From NCBI RefSeq assembly GCF_001039355.2, contig NW_019775525.1:717922-781921 (forward strand): a stretch of 64,000 nt of DNA. Direction: 5' to 3'. The translations under genes and the position numbers were made by a program. Positions within the stretch are counted from its first letter, which is position 1. Every line of letters begins with the position of its first letter. Below the pieces are notes generated by a model that was not told where the DNA came from, did no database searches, and was given only the letters and a program-made list of their open reading frames with translations. Shown here piece by piece: positions 10,400 through 18,625 of the stretch. The stretch comes from Lingula anatina (taxonomy: Eukaryota; Brachiopoda; Lingulata; Lingulida; Lingulidae).

Positions 10400-11560
10400 G
10401 TTTGAAGAGCTTCTTATAAAACCTTACATACACTTCAAAAGCTATTTAACCCCTAAATGCTACATAAGACGACTTTTGACAATTTTCTAAGTCCTATCGT
10501 TCTTTTGTAATTCCGATGTGTAATTCAAAGAATCAGGCCTTAACGCCTCTGTCGGCAACAAAAATGCGCCGGAGACACCCGAGTGCCATTTGTGGACTCG
10601 GCAAAGCCGGACGTGATGTTGCTAAGGCTTTAAAAGCTTTGTTGATATTATGCTTTTTGAGGATCCTTCACATCATTTCTGAAATTCCTTCCTTTACAAC
10701 CAGAAAAGAGCTCAGAGGGCCCAACCTCAGCTGACACAAATAATTGAATAATAATTAACTTTGAATAAATAAATCACCAAAACTATCCACCTCTTGTTTG
10801 GTCTACTTGTGACTTATCTTTAAAATTTCATCAGAATCCGTTCGTGGCTTTTTTGCATAATGCTGTGCACACACAAAGCCAAAAACTGTAACGCAAACAT
10901 GGCCTCATTGTCCGAGGTAAGGGAGAAGGCCTAGCTGAGGGTAGGGAATACCTTTCTGCGTGATTGGACTTATTTTTCGAGCGTGGTGCGTTTTTTGAGC
11001 CCAATATTCTGCGTGAAACGTGATTCAGGATTTCTTGGTGATTGGCCTGAATATATCTGGGTGATTAGTGTTTGAGCTGTTTTAATCTTGGTGATTGGTG
11101 ATTAAAGGGGGGGGGGGTATTCCCTACCCGCCTAGCTGACTCGTGTTGACTGTATCTGTTAAAGCCACAGCCGGTTGGTTCAGTCCATTTCTTACCAGGT
11201 TTCAGTTTCAAATCCCAAGGTGGGTAATCACACACAGTAAGAGCATCACCCAGCGTCTTAGGGCTAATTCCCACTGTAACTACTTCCCAGCGATGATTTG
11301 AATACAGAAAAGTTGGTGATCATACGAATACGTTGAGAAAATAAAAGGGGACGTGTTATTCTGTTAACCTGATTGCATTCAGCGATAGTTCCCGCGGGGT
11401 TGGATCTACCTGGTAAGATAGTATCATTGGGAACATACCTTTATTCTCCTGAGTCTTCTCTTCATAAGTCATGTTGACCGGGTTTGCCTTAAGCTAACGG
11501 TGAGAAAAAATCTGGCTGTACCAAATAATTACTGTTTGTGATTTAACTACCAAACTAATG
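10400..11560. other. Extra DNA present in unit 1 but absent from unit 2
   Basis: Unit 2 passes from the ATTTAAAGGT region (18240s) almost directly to the gene-proximal upstream DNA (18300s). Unit 1 carries about 1.1 kb here. It contains the MITE at 10939-11129 and a fragment of family F1 near 11370-11420. The open stretch at 10516-10734 has no protein-like feature I recognise. Confidence 0.6.
10939..11129. mobile_element. 191-base MITE with 14-base TIRs and a 10-base target-site duplication
   Basis: The ends are GGGTAGGGAATACC and GGTATTCCCTACCC, perfect inverted repeats. The flanks carry GCCTAGCTGA at 10929-10938 and 11130-11139, an exact 10-base direct repeat. The interior repeats GTGATTGG-like units and has a G run before the right end. 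A 9-11 base duplication is typical of Mutator-like elements (established knowledge); that assignment is an inference. Confidence 0.8.
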
Positions 11561-11709
11561 AACCTTTTAGCTCAACTACTACCAAGTGTTAAGGGATGTT
11601 TTGCTTTTAGTTGGTTTATCCCTGGAAATGTAACATTGCCGTTGTGTACTGTTATATCAATATCAAACTATCCACGCCCTACTTTTAATCCATTTTGATG
11701 ATGGTATAC

Positions 11710-11717
11710 TATAAAAG
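11710..11717 (+). promoter_or_regulatory. TATA box of the first complete GT61 gene
   Basis: TATAAAAG lies 201 bases before the start codon. It is kept at the same relative place in unit 2 (18420-18427, TATAAAAA) in otherwise diverging upstream DNA, which supports a real core promoter with a 5' UTR of roughly 170 bases. A TTTTGCAG just above 11819 could be a splice acceptor in the leader, but no donor was identified. Confidence 0.5.
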
Positions 11718-11917
11718 CATCATAAGAACAAATTTATGCTAGTCGGCGCCAATACCAAAACCATATAGTGAATTAGAATTCAGCAAATATCCATAATTCT
11801 CTGAATTGTTTTGCAGGAAGATCGACTTTGCGTTTTGGACGTTTCAAGGCCAGAAAGCAGTTACCATAACAACACTCGTTTGGCATATCCAGCGTTCCAG
11901 TTAGAAATTACTCGAAG

Positions 11918-13399
11918 ATGTCTTCTAAAAATGCACCCCTTCTTCAAGTGATCTATGTAGCGCTATTATTCTACATCCTTGTACAAATCTACCTAAGTGG
12001 GGTTTTCATTGCCACTGACAAGAAAAGTATGTCTGATTTGGAAAATAATGAGCAGTATGACTCCACTAAAGTGTACTCTCAAGCTCGATTAATTTATATG
12101 AAAATGAGCAGAGACAATGCAGATAAGCCACGTGATCCCGAGGACACTCCAGAAAGGAGAAACTCACCTGATTTAAAAAGTATGCACAGCAAACGCTACA
12201 CACGAGGCAGCAAATTTGCCTTAAACAAATTGAACACCAAACACATCACAGCTTCTCATACAGAAAAAGTAATAAAGAAATTTAACGAACCGCAAGATTT
12301 CAAAAGCCACGTGCAGCAAACGGAAATAAGTTTACCTCTAGTTGGACGCAGCAAACCAATTTCAATTGAAACATTCCCCAAAGAATTGACATTTAAATAT
12401 GACGCATTCAAAATGGCTGAACCGAACTGTGTGGACGAGGAGGACTTAAATAAGTTCCGCAAACATCCTCTCAACGTTGAACTAATGCAACAGAGCGCCG
12501 AAAAACTGAGGGGAGTATTACGGATAATTGACAATGGCGTCTTCAATAAGTCTATAAGCCGTTCTAAGTGTGGATGGAAGAGCCCTTTTGATGAAATAAA
12601 GTCAGAAAATTTATCCCCGACTGCTGCTGTCCATGTTGACATTCTCTGTCCTCTAATGGTTCCCGGCGGATCCTCCTTTCAACATTTCTTAGACGGTATT
12701 CTACCCAAGATTGTCCAAGCCCTTGATTTATTGCTGAACAAAGGCGTAAAAATCTTGATACCTTTAAGTAGAGATGTAATTATATTGGAGATCTTGGAAG
12801 CACTTGGAATCGGAAAAGATAAGATTCTTTTCCACGCTGGTAGAATTTATGCAGCAAGGAAGATAATCTACACTTGTATTACACCGCCGTTACACCCGAC
12901 CCTGTGGCAAAATGCACACAAACTTATGAACGCTCCTGACAAACTCCCTGTACCTCGTGAGGAGGCATATGTCATTTTGTTAACCAGAAAGCAGAGTCAT
13001 AATGGAGGAAGAAAGATGCTGAATCAGATAAAAGTACAGGCGTTTCTAGAAAAAAGATACGGGAAAGACAGAGTAATAGTCTACCCGGGAAGGTACAACC
13101 TCACAACATCTGTGAGCGTTTTTGGGCGTGCGCGGCTTATGATTGGTGTTCACGGAGGCGCCCTCTATAATCTAAATTTTGCCTCAAGTGACGTCAGCGT
13201 TGTAGAAATACTTCCGTCAGATGGCGAGGGTAACCCAATCCCCTCGGGTATAGCTCACTCGATCTTTTGGTCCATGTGCAATATGTTGAATCAGTCGTAT
13301 TGGAGAATTTATAATAAAGCAGAAACACGGAATGGTAACTTAATTGTTGACCTTGGCAAATTGGACCGGGTTTTGGATAGGATTGATCAGCGCTTGTAA
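11918..13399 (+). CDS. GT61-family glycosyltransferase, complete, single exon (copy 1)
   Basis: The 493-residue protein has type II topology. A short cytoplasmic start is followed by a hydrophobic segment at about residues 8-32, a polar stem to about 150 and a catalytic part to the end. Family 61 hallmarks are FQHFLDGILPKI (254-265), VHGGALYNLN (411-420) and VEILP (429-433). These match the pattern of EOGT, POMGNT2 and plant xylosyltransferases of GT61, which transfer sugars in the ER or Golgi. The exact donor and acceptor are unknown. Possible N-glycosylation sites are NKS (210) and NLT (394). The Met at 11918 has A at -3 and is shared with copy 2. By my hand count copy 2 differs at about 51 of 493 positions (about 90% identity), with nearly half the changes in the first 30% of the chain. 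No intron interrupts the frame. Confidence 0.92.
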   Translation: MSSKNAPLLQVIYVALLFYILVQIYLSGVFIATDKKSMSDLENNEQYDSTKVYSQARLIYMKMSRDNADKPRDPEDTPERRNSPDLKSMHSKRYTRGSKFALNKLNTKHITASHTEKVIKKFNEPQDFKSHVQQTEISLPLVGRSKPISIETFPKELTFKYDAFKMAEPNCVDEEDLNKFRKHPLNVELMQQSAEKLRGVLRIIDNGVFNKSISRSKCGWKSPFDEIKSENLSPTAAVHVDILCPLMVPGGSSFQHFLDGILPKIVQALDLLLNKGVKILIPLSRDVIILEILEALGIGKDKILFHAGRIYAARKIIYTCITPPLHPTLWQNAHKLMNAPDKLPVPREEAYVILLTRKQSHNGGRKMLNQIKVQAFLEKRYGKDRVIVYPGRYNLTTSVSVFGRARLMIGVHGGALYNLNFASSDVSVVEILPSDGEGNPIPSGIAHSIFWSMCNMLNQSYWRIYNKAETRNGNLIVDLGKLDRVLDRIDQRL

Positions 13400-13530
13400 T
13401 AGTTTCTTTAACAGAAGTATTTTTGTTATTCAAACTACAGAGCAGTAGCTTAAATATGTATTTCATTGTATGAATTCAGCTGGATATACAGTCAATGAAA
13501 ACGCATCAGAAAACTTTCTTGTATTTTTTT

Positions 13531-13558
13531 ATGTACAGACACAGATGTGTCTGTACAT
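13531..13558. other. Perfect 12-base-stem palindrome after GT61 copy 1
   Basis: ATGTACAGACAC and GTGTCTGTACAT flank a 4-base loop. It could be a transposon-end remnant or a hairpin in the 3' UTR. No function can be shown. Confidence 0.5.
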
Positions 13559-13572
13559 ATTGCCATCACCTG

Positions 13573-13622
13573 CGTCTGTCGTCGCCGTCGTTGCTGTCGT
13601 CGCCGTCGTCGCCGTCGCCGTG
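13573..13622. repeat. GTC/GCC-type trinucleotide repeat
   Basis: Interrupted TCGTCGCCGTCG units. It lies in the 3' region of GT61 copy 1 and would read as Ser/Pro or Val/Ala runs, but it is outside the gene. Confidence 0.7.
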
Positions 13623-13699
13623 CACTTTCAGCGTAAACACGATAAGTGGAAGACAGTTTTACTTCTTGGCTTTATATTTACAGAGCTGATGAATATTCA

Positions 13700-13930
13700 T
13701 AAAACGCAGGTCAAGTTCGAAAATCAGCATGACTAGGCCATTATTGTAGAAGTTATGCTGTTTTTACACTTTTCAGCATATATGCAACACTGAAAACACA
13801 ATATAAGAAAAACAGATAAGCCAATTGTCATTAAACTCACAGGAGTGGTCAATCTTACTAAACCGCAGGTAGAGTTCGAAAATCAGCATAATCGGGCCAT
13901 TATTTTAGAAGTTATGCTGTTTTTTTCACA
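13700..13930 (+). repeat. Spaced direct repeat of about 70 bases
   Basis: About 13705-13775 and 13863-13928 share GTTCGAAAATCAGCAT, GGCCATTATT and TAGAAGTTATGCTGTTTTT in the same order, about 158 bases apart. It is local duplication in the 3' region of copy 1. Confidence 0.7.
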
Positions 13931-14083
13931 TTTCCTCAGATTCAATTCTTAGGCATGTTAACAGTCTCATTATTTAACTAATAAGATACGTAAAAGTGTT
14001 TATGTGACATTTCCTGCATCTTTACAACATTGTTAGTTGATTATGTGATAAAATGATGGTAAACTTGTAATCGTGTATTGTGT

Positions 14084-14089
14084 AATAAA
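14084..14089 (+). terminator. Candidate polyadenylation signal, GT61 copy 1
   Basis: AATAAA lies about 685 bases after the stop codon at 13399, on the coding strand. A 3' UTR of that length is plausible, but nothing else confirms it. Confidence 0.3.
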
Positions 14090-14305
14090 GTTTCAAAAAT
14101 GGAAATAAACTGATATCTTTGCAGTTTGTCAGATTCAATCATTCACTATGTTCAGAATCTCAAAATGGAGGAAATTTGATTTTGAATCTGCAGTTAAGCA
14201 TAATGTACTTTTGCATCGGAATTGACAGTAGCCTATTTTGTGCATTGTTATTTTCTGCTTTTTGTCTGTACATTTGACAGCTTTGCTGCCTTTTTTTTTT
14301 TTTTT

Positions 14306-14311
14306 NNNNNN
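14306..14311. other. Six-base N gap inside a T tract
   Basis: Six N sit between T runs. The true tract length is unknown. Confidence 0.95.
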
Positions 14312-14704
14312 TTTTTTTTTTTACCGAGAATCGATTCCAACCATATAAACGAGTACAAATGCACTTGTTTGGTCATAAGAGAGTGCGCTGACCACTCGGA
14401 TGTTTAAATTTTCTGCTTCAGTGATTTTGTGACCAACTGGTACAAAATCATGTGTTTTTCCTGTCTCGTGATTGGTGTGAATTAATCAGGTTCAACATAT
14501 GGTGATAAATTAAGCCTTTTTTTTTTTTGCTTTTTCTTTTACTTTTTTCCATCCCATATAGCATACATGCTCTCAGACGCGTCATGGACATCTTTCCCTC
14601 AGTTCTCACAAACATGTTTTTGTCATAAACCACTCCCATAAATTTTCTGCAGCCTGTCCACCCTGACCTTATTACTTACTATGTCACCTCTATGCCACTC
14701 AGCT

Positions 14705-14957
14705 TGTCACCTCTGTGTCACTCAGAGTGTTGCAAGGCTTGTCACCTCTGTGTCACCTCTGTGCCACACAGAGTGTTGCAAGGTTTGTCACCTCTGTGCC
14801 ACACAGAGCGTTGCAAGGCTTGTCACCTCTGTGTCACCTCTGTGCCACTCAGAGCGTTGCAAGGCTTGTCACCTCTGTGTCACCTCTGTGCCACTCAGAG
14901 TGTTGCAAGGCTTGTCACCTTTGTGTCACCTCTGTGCCACTCAGAGTGTTGCAAGGC
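14705..14957. repeat. Minisatellite, about 46-base unit, five to six copies
   Basis: The unit contains GTCACCTCTGT (often twice) followed by GCCACTCAGAGTGTTGCAAG. Some units lack one GTCACCTCTGT, giving a shorter 35-base form. Because 46 is not a multiple of three and no unit has a stop in any forward frame, all three frames stay open. These are not genes. Confidence 0.9.
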
Positions 14958-15427
14958 GATGACAATCTATGCCGCTGTGACAGGAATGGCAGTCCGTTGG
15001 TCGGTTCCATTACTGTGCAGTGGCGGATTTAGACGCATGCCGTATGAAGCGCTGACAGATAACAAATGAAAATATCTTTCTCTGGCAGACCAGAAACTTT
15101 ATCTCTGCTTTAACCCCTACGTGCTGGGTGTTAAGCACAGTCGGTATCGTTTATGATAATAGAAATGGTCTTCATAAGCTCTAGCATATTTTACGAAAGT
15201 TCAAGACCAGACAAATATATACGTAGCGTATGTAGCGCAAAGAAACATATTTGGATATAGTAATAAGGAATCGGAATAAAATGCACTTTTTTACCATGCC
15301 AGACAGAAAACATGGCCTAGACCTAGGAGTGCAGGGAGGTTTTAGCCATTGCTAACGGTACCCTTACCGTCAGCATGTCAGGCCGAAAAATTAAGGCAAA
15401 TAATCCCCAACCTTTCCTTATTCCACT

Positions 15428-15461
15428 CTAAGATCTAATAAACGGATATATTAGATCTTAG
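15428..15461. mobile_element. 34-base palindromic insertion with a 7-base target-site duplication
   Basis: Arms CTAAGATCTAATA and TATTAGATCTTAG are perfect inverse complements around an 8-base centre. TTCCACT stands directly before (15421-15427) and after (15462-15468), while unit 1 has a single TTCCACT at 7488-7494 and no insert. The whole insert is thus defined to the base. Confidence 0.85.
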
Positions 15462-15498
15462 TTCCACTCAACGCCAGGAGAAGGCGTGTTTATCTGTC

Positions 15499-15691
15499 CA
15501 GGCCCGTAGCCAGTGTGTGTGTGTGTGTGTGGGGGGGGGGTGTTCGGGGTGTTCGAAAAAACCGCCCCTTTTGTTGGGAAAAGGTCCACTCTGGGTAAAA
15601 TTTGATCTAGGTACATGAAGTTTTTTTTTAGGAAAAGGTCCACTTTTTCTGAAAAAGAACCCCCCTTTTGAAATTTCTGGCTACGGGCCTG
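15499..15691. mobile_element. 193-base TIR element, CAGGCCCGTAGCCA family, with a 5-base target-site duplication
   Basis: The ends CAGGCCCGTAGCCA and TGGCTACGGGCCTG are exact inverse complements. CTGTC flanks both sides (15494-15498, 15692-15696), while unit 1 has one CTGTC and no insert at 7520-7524. It includes a (GT)n then G run, and AAAAGGTCCAC-like internal repeats. Non-autonomous and hAT-like by its CAG end, though hAT elements more often duplicate 8 bases. Confidence 0.85.
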
Positions 15692-15696
15692 CTGTC

Positions 15697-15765
15697 AGTC
15701 CGATTGCATTCAGCGAGAGTCTCCCCGTGGACTTGGTGCGCACAAGCTGGTACGATAGATTAATT
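15697..15765. mobile_element. Arm of foldback family F1, unit 2
   Basis: GATTGCATTCAGCGAGAGTC is the counterpart of 7531 onward in unit 1. It was split from its left part by the 15499-15691 insertion. Confidence 0.5.
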
Positions 15766-17218
15766 GTGAACGAACCCAGAGACGTCTACGTGACAAACAC
15801 CAATGGCTGGCTGGATTGATTATCATTCGTTAATGTTATGTGATGTAAATGCAGAATACATTAGAAATTCTGCGCATAGCAGTTCGTCTATTATTTTTAA
15901 AACTTTACCTAGATATCTACACAGTGATTACAGGTGGTCTGATTTTAATTCTGCAGTTAGGGATAATTTTCACTGAATCTGGTGTTAAGTGCGTTTAGGT
16001 AGAGTTTAAAAATCAGTTTGGGAATGAAAGTATTTTAATTACACCACTAATGAATTCGTTAGTCATTGATGTGCACTTTAAAAACAAATTACCCAATTGG
16101 AAAATATGTAATGTGATGAATAAAATGTACATCCGGGAATGGAAAAATCCAGGCCATTTCTTTTGCTTAGTAGGAAGAGAAAATCACAGCCGGCATGAAA
16201 AAAGATGAAAAGAACCACAAGCACATAATCGTTTTTAATTTGAATTAATCACATAAATTACATAAGAGCATGCTTAACTTGAATAAGCATATCGCCAAAG
16301 CTAAAGGGACAACAATTGTTCCAATTAGTTTCACATTTACGATAAAAATACTTTTAAAATCTCACAGATATATATATATATATAATAAGCTCCATTTTAC
16401 CAACAAAACAACAGTTATCGCCGTCTATGCTTACCATCAGACCACATGGACTTTCATAGGTTGCTATACCTCCGTAATAATCTATTAAGAATTCATTATA
16501 AACAAAACAAACCTTTTAGAAAAAAAAACATGAATTCACTTTGAATGTCGAAATGGATTCATTAACCATTGGTGAATAAGAAAAATCGTCATTTTCCCCC
16601 AAGTTATTTCCCCGAAACGAACGGTTGTTATCCCTTTAACCAGGTGACTTCTAGGGGGCTTAGGCTTACTTGGGTACCTGAGGCAGTTTAAAACCTCTTT
16701 TTCAGGAACTAAGAAAGAGGAACTACTTGATTAGTCGACTTGGGATAGTGTCCTTGGTAAAGAACAGGTATGTACACCCTTTAAAGTGAATATTAGTTTT
16801 AGTAAAACCTCATCATCTGTTAACTATTCCATAGAGCATATCTGTTACAAAATGGCGTCTGCATAAGTTAGTTAGTTTGCATTATTTCCAAAGAATTATG
16901 AACGATTTAATATTCTGATTTTAGTCCCAAAAGAAATTATATAAGATGCGGACAAAAGTATTCGGTGATTATAATAAATGCATTCCGATGGCAACAGGAC
17001 CGAATATATGTTTGGCTTGGAGTGAAATAGCAAACGCATTTGAAACAAAAGAGACAAACTGATTCTATTACATCATTAACAATCATTGAAATAGCTTTAA
17101 CGAAGGTAAATTAAAATCAGTCTGTTGAGTAATTAAGAGGGCGATGTGATTTTAAACAAAGCCAGATCGGCTGTAAAGTGGCCGCAGTGTTTGACTGAGA
17201 AACTCTGTTATCACACAG

Positions 17219-17360
17219 GCCCGTAGCCGGTGGAGGGGGGGGGGGGGGGTCGAAAGAACCCCTTTTTGTCGGGAAAAATTTTATCTAGGTACATGAAGGT
17301 TTCATAGTAAAAAGTCCACCTTTTCGGAAAAAAATCCCCTTTGATAATTCATGGGCACAC
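17219..17360. mobile_element. CCCGTAGCC-family element, unit 2
   Basis: It begins CAGGCCCGTAGCCGG with a long G run. The right end is eroded. TATCACA occurs beside both ends, a likely remnant of the target duplication. Same locus as 8773-8928 in unit 1. Confidence 0.6.
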
Positions 17361-17378
17361 ACCTATCACAATTAAATG

Positions 17379-17379
17379 T

Positions 17380-17414
<35 letters not shown>

Positions 17415-17416
17415 CT
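17379..17416. repeat. (TTTA)n microsatellite
   Basis: About nine TTTA units. Unit 1 has only a few at the matching place (8938-8955). Confidence 0.9.
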
Positions 17417-17627
17417 TTTATCAATAATTATTTTTGTAAGATCTCAATTCAGGCTTAAAGTCATCAATTTCAAGGGGTACGGGACTTACCTAGGGGTAGA
17501 GATGATTACCCCCTAAGAGCTTTACTAGGCGTGACAGACGTTTAAGCCGGTTTGTTTGATAGCAATTTAGTTACACTCCCCAGGAAGACAAGATCCAAAT
17601 ATATGTGGGTATGGTCCCATAGACCCC

Positions 17628-17857
17628 TAATTCAATCTAGCAGGAGCGACCCATCTTCGAGGTGATTCTCGCTAAATTGCTTCAGCTAAAGCGGATAAGA
17701 TGACTGGCACGCCTACTGAAGCTGCTTAACGATAAGTTAATTACCCCCTAACAGTTTCAGTAGGCATGCCAGACATTAGAGCCGCTTAAGCTGAATGTTG
17801 CTTAGCGAGAAACCCCTCGGAGATGGGTCCATCCTGCTAGATCAATCTAATCGGGAT
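17628..17857. mobile_element. Foldback element of family F2, best-preserved copy
   Basis: Left arm ATCTAGCAGGAGCGACCCAT and right arm ATGGGTCCATCCTGCTAGAT are inverse near-complements at the ends. The arms extend inward about 100 bases to a short centre with TTAATTACCCCCTAACAG. No coding capacity. Confidence 0.75.
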
Positions 17858-18419
17858 GGGGTCTTATTGCTGTTGACTAATACGTCTATAAGGCTTGCGA
17901 TAAAAACATGACATTTGCTATCATTTAAATAATGGCACACAAACATCCAGACCCTCTAGTCAACATAAATTTCCATGAATTAAGGCCTATTAACATTAAT
18001 TGCCATTCCCAAACGTGTGCAGAATGATTACAAGATGTTGAAGTTAGAAGTAACTTTCTCTCCATGGTGACCTATCTTCAATTAGATGCAAAGCATGCAG
18101 CCAGTCGCAGGTTATCTATAACTTTAGAAAAAATTATTTTCACTCACATATAGATTATTTCTCTAACAAACGGCATACTACGTCAGTGAACAAAATGTGA
18201 TCTTTACAACCTCTTCCTTTTTTGGACCCTGCCTGTTCTCTCATTTAAAGGTGGCTTTGAAAATTCCCTAAAAACAAATTAGCTGAATTTCTACCAAGAG
18301 CTTCAAGTTGACTGCTATAAGAGGATTTCTAGTAGTTGAACCTGGAAACGTAACGTCGCCGTTGTGTTACGTCAATATCAAACTGTCCACGCCCTGCTTT
18401 TGATCCGTTTTGATGGTAC

Positions 18420-18427
18420 TATAAAAA
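18420..18427 (+). promoter_or_regulatory. TATA box of the second complete GT61 gene
   Basis: TATAAAAA lies 199 bases before the start codon, aligned with 11710-11717 of copy 1. Confidence 0.5.
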
Positions 18428-18625
18428 CATTATGAGAACAAATTTATGCCAGTCGGCGCCAATACCAAAACCGTATAGTGTTTAATTCAGTAAATTTTCA
18501 TAATTCTCTACCTTGTTTTGCAGGAGGATCGGCTTTGCAATTTGGACGTTTCAAGGCCCATAAAGCAATTACCATAACGACACTCGTTTGACATTTCCAG
18601 AGTTCCAATCAGAAATTACTCGAAG

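Larger units (their letters stand above)
7107..13480 (+). repeat. Segmental duplication unit 1 (contains a complete GT61 gene)
   Basis: From GCATGCCGTATGAAGCGCTG at about 7107, the sequence runs collinear with unit 2 (from about 15037). The match includes upstream DNA, transposon remnants, promoter, coding region and about 80 bases of 3' flank. Unit 1 has about 1.1 kb of extra DNA near 10400-11560 and more foldback elements near 9290-10010. Unit 2 has its own insertions. The common order shows one ancestral duplication followed by independent insertions. Confidence 0.85.

Noticed and set aside
10516-10734. + strand ORF in the DNA private to unit 1
   Set aside because: No domain or homologue recognised, and the interval is transposon-derived.
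12256-12642. - strand ORF inside GT61 copy 1 (and 18787-19449 in copy 2)
   Set aside because: Antisense shadow of the conserved coding frame. Its length follows from codon bias of the sense gene.
14681-15069. Three overlapping + strand ORFs with Cys-His-Leu-rich repeated peptide
   Set aside because: They are the three frames of the 46-base minisatellite. The repeat has no stops and its length is not a multiple of three, so every frame stays open.
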